Assembly: GCA_003609755.1 (NCBI GenBank)
Contig: AP017991.1
Span: 4,017,001 to 4,081,000 of the forward strand
Direction: 5' to 3'
DNA length: 64,000 nt
From: Planktothrix agardhii NIES-204
GTDB lineage: Bacteria > Cyanobacteriota > Cyanobacteriia > Cyanobacteriales > Microcoleaceae
Position 1 is the first letter of the stretch; each line of letters begins with the position of its first letter. This document shows, in pieces, positions 52,367 to 59,614 of this stretch. The notes below the pieces were generated by a model. It was given only the letters and a program-made list of their open reading frames with translations. It ran no database searches and was not told the origin of the DNA. The translations under genes were made by a program, and so were the position numbers.

Positions 52367-53266
52367 ATGACAACCACAACTTCCCCCCAAATCACAACCC
52401 CCTTTGAACCCCAGACCTGGACATGGAAAGGTCATCAAATCCAGTATACCGCCACTGGAAGCGGACAGCCCTTAGTGCTGATTCATGGGTTTGGTGCATC
52501 CATTGGACATTGGCGTCATAATATCCCTATTTTAGCCCAAGGAGGATACCGGGTTTTTGCTTTAGATTTATTGGGATTTGGGGCATCCGCAAAACCTAAT
52601 CTCGATTATAGTTTAGAATTGTGGGAAGAATTACTAACGGATTTTTGGGCAGAAAAGATTCAACAACCCGCTATTTTTATCGGCAATTCTATCGGGGCAT
52701 TATTGGGTTTAATCATGGTTGCTAACCATCCTGAAATATCAGCAGGAGCGGTATTAATTAATTGTGCAGGAGGGTTAAATCATCGCCCCGAAGAATTAAA
52801 TTTACCCCTCCGGTTGATTATGGGATTATTCGCAAAAGTTGTGAATAATCCTATTATTGGGCCGTTTATGTTTAATCAAATTCGGCAAAAACACCGCATT
52901 AGAAATACTTTACATCAAGTTTATGGCAATAAACAAGCCATTACCGATGAATTGGTAGAGCTATTATATACTCCTTCAAATGATATTGGTGCTCAACAGG
53001 TCTTTGCTTCGATTTTAACCGCTCCTCCCGGCCCCCAACCCTCAGAATTATTACCCCAAATTCAACAACCGTTATTAATTATTTGGGGAGAAACTGACCC
53101 TTGGACACCGATTACAGGGGCAAAAATTTATCAAGATTTAGCGGAAATAAATCCATCTGTTGAATTTATTTCAATTCCAGATACAGGTCATTGTCCCCAT
53201 GATGAACGTCCCGAACAGGTAAATGCTATGATTTTGAATTGGTTAAATCAATTAAGTCTAAAATAA
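52367..53266 (+). CDS. Alpha/beta hydrolase
   Basis: ATG at 52367 (MTTTTSPQITTPFEPQTWTW) chosen over an upstream GTG. The 299-aa hydrolase has the oxyanion region VLIHGFGASIGHWRHNI, the nucleophile elbow IGNSIGALLGL (Ser), the acid in IIWGETDPWTPITGA (Asp) and the catalytic His in PDTGHCPHDERPEQV. A helical cap lies between strands 6 and 7. It resembles the cyanobacterial/plant pheophytinase-like and haloalkane-dehalogenase-like branch, but the substrate is unknown. It is followed by a short hairpin. Confidence 0.9.
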   Translation: MTTTTSPQITTPFEPQTWTWKGHQIQYTATGSGQPLVLIHGFGASIGHWRHNIPILAQGGYRVFALDLLGFGASAKPNLDYSLELWEELLTDFWAEKIQQPAIFIGNSIGALLGLIMVANHPEISAGAVLINCAGGLNHRPEELNLPLRLIMGLFAKVVNNPIIGPFMFNQIRQKHRIRNTLHQVYGNKQAITDELVELLYTPSNDIGAQQVFASILTAPPGPQPSELLPQIQQPLLIIWGETDPWTPITGAKIYQDLAEINPSVEFISIPDTGHCPHDERPEQVNAMILNWLNQLSLK

Positions 53267-53276
53267 ACTCTTGTAG

Positions 53277-53293
53277 GGTGAGCCTAGCTCACC
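53277..53293. terminator. Short hairpin after the hydrolase gene
   Basis: Arms GGTGAGC (53277-53283) and GCTCACC (53287-53293) with a 3-nt loop, inside a GTAGGGTGAGC...GCTCACCTAA context common in cyanobacteria. A similar TAGGGTGA/TCACCCTA pair is at 57644-57672. Confidence 0.5.
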
Positions 53294-53319
53294 TAATTAA
53301 TAAAAAAGCATAAAATATT

Positions 53320-54537
53320 ATGGGAATAGGAAACTACGAACGCCAAAGCCAATATTTTAATAGTCCTGAAATTTATAAATCCTTAGAGGAAATTTATTCT
53401 GATTTAGATAGCTGGACTAATGAAATTTTTGAACAAGAATCTGACCGTTTTGAAAACGTAAATTTTCATATTTTACTCCCGCCTTTGTTTTATGAAGGTA
53501 AATTTATTAAAGGATTATATTTTAGTGAATCTGTAGATTTATTAAATAAACTTTTACCTCAACTTTCTGAGGTTTTCTTTTCGATGGCTGATTCCCTTTG
53601 GTGTGCTTATCCTTGGTCTAATACGGCTGATGCCTATTTTTGTTTATATGATAATCCCTCCCGTGCAGATTGGTTTAAAAAAACCTATCCCCAACGGGCA
53701 AATAAAATTTTAATTCCGGCTGCTAATGCCGATTTTATTAATGAATATTTGATTGCACCTCAACCTATAAATATTAAAGATATTGATATTATATGTGTGG
53801 CTAAATTATCTCCTGTTTATAATTTACCGATAATTGCCCAGGCATTAAATATTTATCAAAAAAAATATAATAAACCTTTAAAAATGACTCTAATTTTAGA
53901 GGATAATTTTGATTTTAATTCTATTGAATTACTAAGTAATGAAGCTCAATTAGAATGGCGAAAAATTCAAACTATTTTAGTTAACAATTTAGATAATATT
54001 AAAATAGTTTCTCAAGTTGACTATTATCAAGAAATGCCTCTGTATTATTCTCGGTCTAAAGTTTGTCTTTTGGGTTCTCTTTTAGAAGGAAAAAATCGCA
54101 GTCTTTCAGAAGCGATGAGTTGTAATATTCCGGTGATTTGTTTTGGGCAATTCAATCAATATGTCAGAGGTAAAGCTGAATTATTCCCTACGGGATCAGG
54201 GTTATTATCGGAATTTGATCCTGAAGCTCTAGCTGATAATATTCATACTACTTTAGATAATTTAACGGTTTTTCAACCCCGTTTTAATTATTTAAAATAT
54301 CAAGGTCGCAAAAACTTTTTTAATACTTGTTTAGATAGTTTTCCCCATTATTATAACACAGTTCCTGATTATATTAAAGGACAATTATATAATAATTTAT
54401 GGTTAGATTTAGCCCTACAATATAACTATCAAATCAGTCTGCATGATTTTTTATATGGACGTTCTCCGCGATCGCATTTACAAGGATTAGTTAATATTTA
54501 TAAAATTCTGAATCAATGGATTAAAATTAAAGGTTAA
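53320..54537 (+). CDS. GT4-like glycosyltransferase
   Basis: The 405-aa protein begins MGIGNYERQSQYFNSPEIYK. Its second half has a GT-B donor-domain pattern: DIICVAKLSPVYNLPIIAQA, LKMTLILEDNFDFNS, IKIVSQVDYYQEMPLYYSRS and the E-x7-E-like donor motif LLEGKNRSLSEAMSCNIPVI. This places it with retaining GT4-type transferases. The N-terminal half is less conserved and the acceptor unknown. Codon use is very A/T-rich. No other polysaccharide genes adjoin it. Confidence 0.8.
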   Translation: MGIGNYERQSQYFNSPEIYKSLEEIYSDLDSWTNEIFEQESDRFENVNFHILLPPLFYEGKFIKGLYFSESVDLLNKLLPQLSEVFFSMADSLWCAYPWSNTADAYFCLYDNPSRADWFKKTYPQRANKILIPAANADFINEYLIAPQPINIKDIDIICVAKLSPVYNLPIIAQALNIYQKKYNKPLKMTLILEDNFDFNSIELLSNEAQLEWRKIQTILVNNLDNIKIVSQVDYYQEMPLYYSRSKVCLLGSLLEGKNRSLSEAMSCNIPVICFGQFNQYVRGKAELFPTGSGLLSEFDPEALADNIHTTLDNLTVFQPRFNYLKYQGRKNFFNTCLDSFPHYYNTVPDYIKGQLYNNLWLDLALQYNYQISLHDFLYGRSPRSHLQGLVNIYKILNQWIKIKG

Positions 54538-54542
54538 TGGTA

Positions 54543-54598
54543 GGGGCGGGTTCGAGTTAGTCTATAATATACACAAAAAATATCTATAAACCCGCCCC
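54543..54598. repeat. Inverted repeat GGGGCGGGTT...AACCCGCCCC
   Basis: Perfect 10-bp arms at 54543-54552 and 54589-54598, with further TCTATA/TATCTATA pairing inside. It fills the gap between the glycosyltransferase and cyclase-family genes. It is a common cyanobacterial palindromic repeat type and could also act as a terminator. Confidence 0.75.
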
Positions 54599-54620
54599 CA
54601 CGGGTTCTATAATCACAATT

Positions 54621-55322
54621 ATGAAAACAATTAATTACCGCAGAATTATTGATTTAACTCATAAAATTGATCCTGATATTCCTTTATGGCCAGGTGATCC
54701 GGTTGTGGAATTAGAAACTATAGCAGATTTTTCGACATCGGGATATTATTTAAGACGGTTTTCTATGGGAGAACATAGTGGAACTCATTTGAATTCGCCG
54801 AAAAGTTTTTATCAAGATGGAATGGGAATTGATGATTATTCTCCAGAGTCTTGTATTCTTTCCGCCGTTGTAATTAATATTAGAGAAAAAGCCAGTCAAA
54901 ATCCCGACGCTATTTTAACGGTGAATGATATTAAAGATTGGGAAGAACAGCATGATATTATTCCTGCAAATAGTATGATTTTACTTTATACAGGGTGGCA
55001 GGAAAAATGGCATAATCCCATTGATTTTTTAAATATTGATACCGAGGGAAAACTGCATTTTCCGGGGTTTGGGAATGAAGCAACTCAATTTTTAATCGAA
55101 CAGCGCCATATTATGGGAGTTGGAATTGATACCCATGGAGTTGATCCGGGTTTTGATCATAGTTTTAATACTAATAAAATAATTTTGAAAAATAATGGTT
55201 TTGTGTTAGAGAACTTGACCAACCTTGATCAACTTCCCGCCACTAAAATTACCTTAATTATTGGTATTTTAAAATTAACAGGAGGTTCGGGATCACCTGT
55301 TTCTGTGTTAGCATTAATTTAA
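54621..55322 (+). CDS. Cyclase family (kynurenine formamidase-like) protein
   Basis: The 233-aa protein has the cyclase/KynB fold: IIDLTHKIDPDIPLWPGDPV, FSMGEHSGTHLNSPKSF, LSAVVINIREKA, ILLYTGWQEKWHNP and GVGIDTHGVDPGFDHSF. In metal-dependent formamidases the motif is HxGTHxDxPxHF. Here the metal-ligand Asp is Asn (THLN) and the second His is Ser (PKSF). Either a distinct subfamily with altered metal site or a non-canonical activity is possible; I recall similar HSGTHxN proteins in other cyanobacteria. Heptamers follow the stop. Confidence 0.85.
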   Translation: MKTINYRRIIDLTHKIDPDIPLWPGDPVVELETIADFSTSGYYLRRFSMGEHSGTHLNSPKSFYQDGMGIDDYSPESCILSAVVINIREKASQNPDAILTVNDIKDWEEQHDIIPANSMILLYTGWQEKWHNPIDFLNIDTEGKLHFPGFGNEATQFLIEQRHIMGVGIDTHGVDPGFDHSFNTNKIILKNNGFVLENLTNLDQLPATKITLIIGILKLTGGSGSPVSVLALI

Positions 55323-55340
55323 GCTGATTCTTAACTCTTA

Positions 55341-55367
55341 AACTGATAACTGATAACTGATGACTGA
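55341..55367. repeat. Short heptamer array (AACTGAT)n
   Basis: Three to four units of AACTGAT/GACTGAT between the cyclase-family gene and ftsH, of the same type as the other 7-bp arrays. Confidence 0.85.
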
Positions 55368-55396
55368 TTCTCGTTGGAGCGTTACACTAGATCTAC

Positions 55397-57340
55397 ATGA
55401 GCGTAGCAACAGGAAAAGGTAGAATGAATAGGTCTTGGATCAAAACCTGGATGGGAGGGTCAAATCCTAAACAGATAGTCCCCCAAAAAACGAAGATCGG
55501 GAAACGACTGGGGCGGCTTTTGGGAAGTTGGATGATCGCCCAGGGGGTACTGTTGGGAACTCCAGCATTTGCTGATAACACCCCAAAAACCCTAACCTAC
55601 AGTCAACTGTTGCAGAAAATTCAAGCCGGGGAAGTTCAAAAAATTGAAGAAGACCCCTCACGACAAATGGCGAAAGTCACTTTGAAGGGAGAGAAAGATA
55701 AAAAGGCTGGGTCGATATATTTTGTCTCCCTGTTTGCCCAAAACCCGGAATTGATGGGAGAAATTCGGGCAAATAATGTCGAGTATGGAGTTAGCCCTTC
55801 GGCGGATAATAGCATGGCTATGGGGCTGATCGTCAATATGCTGATTATTTTTGGCCTATTGGCGATTTTATTAATGATTCTGCGACGGTCTACCCAAGCA
55901 TCGGGCCAAGCGATGAATTTTGGCAAATCCAAGGCCAGATTTCAAATGGAAGCAAAAACTGGCATCTTATTTGAGGATGTGGCGGGAATTGAGGAAGCTA
56001 AGGAAGAATTGCAGGAAGTTGTCACATTCTTGAAGCAACCCGAACGTTTTACCGCGATTGGGGCTAAAATTCCCAGAGGAGTATTGTTAATTGGGCCGCC
56101 AGGGACGGGAAAAACCCTCTTAGCCCGGGCGGTGGCTGGGGAAGCCGGAGTCCCGTTTTTTAGTATTTCTGGGTCGGAATTTGTGGAAATGTTTGTCGGG
56201 GTCGGCGCTTCCCGGGTGCGGGATTTATTTAGAAAGGCGAAGGAAAATGCCCCCTGTTTGGTGTTTATTGATGAAATTGATGCAGTCGGACGTCAACGGG
56301 GCGCGGGTATTGGTGGGGGAAATGATGAGCGCGAACAAACCCTAAACCAATTATTAACGGAAATGGACGGGTTTGAAGGCAATACGGGGATTATTGTGAT
56401 TGCGGCGACTAACCGCCCCGATGTTTTGGATGCGGCTTTATTACGTCCGGGTCGATTTGATCGGCAAGTTATGGTGGATTTACCTAGTTTTAATGGCCGC
56501 TTGGGGATTTTGGAAGTTCATGCTCGGAATAAGAGGTTATCGGAGGATGTTTCTTTAGATGCGATCGCCCGTCGGACGCCGGGATTATCGGGGGCAGATT
56601 TAGCGAATTTACTCAATGAAGCGGCAATATTAACCGCCCGACGTCGTAAGGAATCAATTACTCCTTTAGAAATTGATGATGCGATTGATCGGATTACGAT
56701 TGGGTTAGCTTTAACGCCGTTATTAGATAGTAAGAAAAAGCGTCTGATTGCCTATCATGAAATCGGACACGCTTTGTTAATGACGTTGTTGAAGAATTCT
56801 GATCCTTTAAATAAAGTTACCATTATTCCGCGTTCGGGAGGAATTGGCGGTTTTGCTCAACAAATGTTTAATGAGGAAATGGTCGATAGTGGATTATATA
56901 CAAAATCCTGGTTAATTGATCAAATTACGATTTGTTTGGGCGGACGGGCGGCGGAAATGGAGGTTTTTGGGGATTCGGAAGTTACGGTTGGGGCGAGTAA
57001 TGATATTCAAACGGTGACGAATTTAGCCCGGGAAATGGTAACTCGTTATGGAATGTCGGAATTGGGTTTAGTTGCTTTAGAAAGTCCCTCGGCGGAAGTG
57101 TTTTTAGGTCGAGGATTTCCTTCTCAATCGGAATATTCGGAGGAAGTAGCTACCCAAATTGATCATTTAATTCGAGATCTGGCTTTTGACTGTTATGAAA
57201 AAGCTCGAAAACTGGTTCGTGAAAACAGAATGTTAATGGATCAGTTGGTAGAATTACTGTTAGAAATTGAAACCTTAGAGGGGGAACAATTTCGGAAATT
57301 AGTGGCGGAACATAATCCTTCTGCTGTTAAGGTTAGTTAA
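55397..57340 (+). CDS. ftsH: ATP-dependent zinc metalloprotease FtsH
   Basis: The 647-aa membrane AAA+ protease has a basic N-terminus, a first hydrophobic segment (about 41-59), a periplasmic/lumenal domain, a second membrane helix (about 142-163) and the AAA module. Walker A GPPGTGKT is at 233-240, Walker B VFIDEID near 289-295, and the second region of homology includes RPGRFDRQ. The zinc protease site is HEIGH at 454-458. Cyanobacterial FtsH complexes degrade damaged D1 and other membrane proteins. Which of the four paralogues this is cannot be settled by eye. ATG at 55397 or 55424 are both possible starts. Confidence 0.95.
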   Translation: MSVATGKGRMNRSWIKTWMGGSNPKQIVPQKTKIGKRLGRLLGSWMIAQGVLLGTPAFADNTPKTLTYSQLLQKIQAGEVQKIEEDPSRQMAKVTLKGEKDKKAGSIYFVSLFAQNPELMGEIRANNVEYGVSPSADNSMAMGLIVNMLIIFGLLAILLMILRRSTQASGQAMNFGKSKARFQMEAKTGILFEDVAGIEEAKEELQEVVTFLKQPERFTAIGAKIPRGVLLIGPPGTGKTLLARAVAGEAGVPFFSISGSEFVEMFVGVGASRVRDLFRKAKENAPCLVFIDEIDAVGRQRGAGIGGGNDEREQTLNQLLTEMDGFEGNTGIIVIAATNRPDVLDAALLRPGRFDRQVMVDLPSFNGRLGILEVHARNKRLSEDVSLDAIARRTPGLSGADLANLLNEAAILTARRRKESITPLEIDDAIDRITIGLALTPLLDSKKKRLIAYHEIGHALLMTLLKNSDPLNKVTIIPRSGGIGGFAQQMFNEEMVDSGLYTKSWLIDQITICLGGRAAEMEVFGDSEVTVGASNDIQTVTNLAREMVTRYGMSELGLVALESPSAEVFLGRGFPSQSEYSEEVATQIDHLIRDLAFDCYEKARKLVRENRMLMDQLVELLLEIETLEGEQFRKLVAEHNPSAVKVS

Positions 57341-57421
57341 GTTTTTAAGCACCCCAAGCTAGATTTTTGATTAAAAAAGCGATCGCCTCTGATAAAATTA
57401 GCAAGCGATCGGTAGCTTGAG

Positions 57422-57528
57422 CAGTTAGTTCAATATCAGCACCGTGCCGAAACGGGTAAATTGTACGCTAAGGCTGAAAGTGTGATGGAGTAAGCTTTTC
57501 AAGAAATGCTTTCTACAGTCAGATTAGT
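57422..57528 (+). pseudogene. Decayed coding remnant next to a MITE-like element
   Basis: A frame reading QLVQYQHRAETGKLYAKAES and VME is followed by an in-frame TAA (57491-57493), then AFQEMLSTVRLV, and is cut at 57529 by the element. The composition looks like real coding sequence, but I cannot name the parent. It lies within the 373-bp gap after ftsH, with two HIP1-like sites upstream. Confidence 0.4.
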
Positions 57529-57630
57529 CAGGACTTACGCACAAGGGGTTAAAAAACCCGGTTTCTCATTCATGCTAAGAGCGACAAGCTTGATTTTGGG
57601 TTCAGAAACCGGGTTTTTGCGTAAGTCCTG
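57529..57630. mobile_element. MITE-like element with perfect 13-bp ends and TTAGT target duplication
   Basis: 102 bp with terminal inverted repeats CAGGACTTACGCA (57529-57541) and TGCGTAAGTCCTG (57618-57630), flanked by the direct repeat TTAGT (57524-57528 and 57631-57635). The interior has AAAAAACCCGGTTTCT and GAAACCGGGTTTTT. It has no ORF. The best-preserved copy of its family in this window. Confidence 0.92.
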
Positions 57631-57643
57631 TTAGTAAAAAAAC

Positions 57644-57672
57644 TAGGGTGATGCCAAGTCTGACTCACCCTA
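57644..57672. repeat. TAGGGTGA/TCACCCTA inverted repeat
   Basis: Arms TAGGGTGA (57644-57651) and TCACCCTA (57665-57672) downstream of the C2-like gene (minus strand), where it could serve as its terminator. Confidence 0.55.
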
Positions 57673-57713
57673 CAACAGATTTTTAGTGTGACACTTACAT
57701 AAGTCCTATGTAG

Positions 57714-58601
57714 TTACCACTCTTCTTCTGCCACAACGTATGCGACTAAATAGATAGACGCTTCACTAGCACTTGTGACTGTTTTTACATAAGTACCTGG
57801 CTCTGTATCTTTCTCAATTGCAAAACTTCCGAGGTGATCGTCTCCAGAACCATAATCGTATTCCCAAAGGGTGATATCTAGAGGCTGAGTGAGAGGATAA
57901 CGCAATTCATCAAACCGTACAATTTGACCTGCTAAAATTTCATCGTATTTACCGGGTTGTGGCCAAAACCGCTTGTCAATTCCCGGTTGATTACTAAAAG
58001 TCATGTACACTTGATCTGGGTAATTTCCTGCCTTAGCAATTGCATCTACCAAGCCGGGAATTTGTTTCAAAACTTTTGCACCTGCCTCCAGAGCTTCTCC
58101 AACCAATTGAGCTTTAGGGTTGGGAGTTTTACCCAGGACTTTACCCGCCGCTTCTGCAACGGCACCCGACAAACCGGCAGCCTGGTTAACGAGATCGGAA
58201 TTAACACTCTCTGACATCGCTATACACTTGGTAGAGTGAATTCTGGCGACTTTTATCTTAGCTGGTATGTAATCATAACCCAATTCATAGATATTCCCTT
58301 CTTTGGGATCGGATAGCACTATCTTTCCTGAACCTGAACCCGTGGCAGAAAATATATAAGCGCCCATGTAGTCATCCGATGAAGTCGAATCGTATTCCCA
58401 CAACTCGATCTTCAAATCTTTTTGAAAACTAAATGTTTGGTTGATGTATTGTTCATCCCCCCTGTTCATATCAACATCACCACGCATTGGCCATCTTCCG
58501 ACCTGCTGGCCATCTACAAAAAACTTTGCATATACATCATCTGCACCACCACCACCAGATGTTTGTATACATTTTAGTTTGGTTAATACGATCTTAGTCA
58601 T
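57714..58601 (-). CDS. Unrecognised protein with two C2-like (WEYD..DD) motifs and a central helical segment
   Basis: Start set at MTKIVLTKLKCIQT (58601), with AAGGA upstream. The 295-aa protein has two beta-rich halves. The first (about 2-112) carries LWEYDSTSSDDYMG at 67-80; the second (about 196-290) carries LWEYDYGSGDDHLG at 245-258. The repeated Asp pairs resemble calcium-binding loops of C2-type sandwiches. Between them residues about 133-192 form an Ala/Gly-rich hydrophobic helical region (LVNQAAGLSGAVAEAAGKVL). No signal peptide is present. Ca2+-dependent membrane binding is plausible. I do not recognise a named family. It is monocistronic, bordered by repeat elements on both sides. 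Confidence 0.75.
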   Translation of the reverse strand: MTKIVLTKLKCIQTSGGGGADDVYAKFFVDGQQVGRWPMRGDVDMNRGDEQYINQTFSFQKDLKIELWEYDSTSSDDYMGAYIFSATGSGSGKIVLSDPKEGNIYELGYDYIPAKIKVARIHSTKCIAMSESVNSDLVNQAAGLSGAVAEAAGKVLGKTPNPKAQLVGEALEAGAKVLKQIPGLVDAIAKAGNYPDQVYMTFSNQPGIDKRFWPQPGKYDEILAGQIVRFDELRYPLTQPLDITLWEYDYGSGDDHLGSFAIEKDTEPGTYVKTVTSASEASIYLVAYVVAEEEW

Positions 58602-58687
58602 TCTGTTCTTTCCTTGGTTTTGGATATTTAGCAAGGTATTTACCCTACGTATTCAAAATACCATGTCTCCACCATAAAATCAACCCC

Positions 58688-58827
58688 AAACCTAAGTAAG
58701 TAGGCGGGATTAATTTTCCATGTAACAATACGTAAAGAATGCTTAGATCATCCATTAGAAAGCGTTACAACGATTTACAATCGTTTACATAGGAAGATTT
58801 TATAGAGCCTACCTACTTAAAAGGTTT
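58688..58827. mobile_element. 140-bp MITE-like element with AAACCTAAGTAAGTAGGC ends
   Basis: Left end AAACCTAAGTAAGTAGGC (58688-58705) is inversely repeated by GCCTACCTACTTAAAAGGTTT (58807-58827) with small differences. There is no ORF inside and no clear target duplication. It lies upstream of the C2-like gene in the 377-bp gap to the Uma2 gene. Confidence 0.65.
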
Positions 58828-58868
58828 AAGACGCAAAAGACCGAGATAAATAACCTTGTAAAAGTAAA

Positions 58869-58892
58869 CCAAGTTGTTCGATCTTTAATAAA
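58869..58892 (-). repeat. 24-bp duplicate of a cruA segment
   Basis: Identical to 59906-59929 inside the CruA-like gene, same orientation, about 1.04 kb away and 3' of that gene. Similarity extends over roughly 50 bp with several mismatches. It is non-coding here. Confidence 0.85.
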
Positions 58893-58978
58893 CGTTTCGG
58901 CGATCGCTATCTAAATAATTAACTGAAAAAGGGATAAACTAGCTCTAGTTGATTACTTTGGTTATGATTCCAAATAAA

Positions 58979-59554
58979 CTACCAAATTTGTTCCAGATTT
59001 AGCACAAAATCTGGCAAGACATCTTCACCTGAAATACTATTAGGAATATCTAAAACTTGTATTTCTTTACCAATCCTGTAAATCTCAACTTGTTGATTTT
59101 TGCAATTAATTAACCAACCCAGCCGACAGCCATTTTCCATATATTCTTGCATTTTGTCTTGAGTTTTTTTCAAACTATCATTAGGAGAAAGTAACTCAAT
59201 CACAAAATCAGGACATAAAGGAATAAACTTTTCTCTTTGTGCAGAAGTTAAAGCCAGCCAACGAGATTTTTCTAACCAAGCAACATCAGGCGATCGATCT
59301 GCTTTATTTGGTAAAGTAAAACCAGTGGATGAGTCAAAAACTTCACCTAATTGAGTACGTTCATTCCAAATTCCTAATTGTAAATTAAGTTTAGAATTGC
59401 GTTTTCCTGTTTCTCCGACCGTGGGTGGCATAACAATTAATTCTCCCTCAGCATTACGTTCTAATTGTAAATCTGGATTAGCTGCACACAGTTGATAAAA
59501 TTGATCATGTGTGAGTTTAATAATCGGATTGAGATTTAAAGTAACTGTATTCAT
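58979..59554 (-). CDS. Uma2 family (DUF820) endonuclease-fold protein
   Basis: The 191-aa protein is the standard short Uma2 form: LTHDQFYQLCAANPDLQLER, GELIVMPPTVGETGKRN, FDSSTGFTLPNKADRSPDVA (active-site Asp), LCPDFVIELLSPNDSLKKTQ (Glu/Lys strand) and MQEYMENGCRLGWLINCKNQ. The pattern D...E-x-x of PD-(D/E)xK folds is recognisable. Biological role unknown; such genes are highly multiplied in cyanobacteria. It lies downstream of the CruA-like gene on the same strand. Confidence 0.92.
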   Translation of the reverse strand: MNTVTLNLNPIIKLTHDQFYQLCAANPDLQLERNAEGELIVMPPTVGETGKRNSKLNLQLGIWNERTQLGEVFDSSTGFTLPNKADRSPDVAWLEKSRWLALTSAQREKFIPLCPDFVIELLSPNDSLKKTQDKMQEYMENGCRLGWLINCKNQQVEIYRIGKEIQVLDIPNSISGEDVLPDFVLNLEQIW

Positions 59555-59614
59555 TTTCCCCTCAAATTAATTGTTATAATTGATGACAAGTTGAAATTGA
59601 GATTAATTGAGTTT

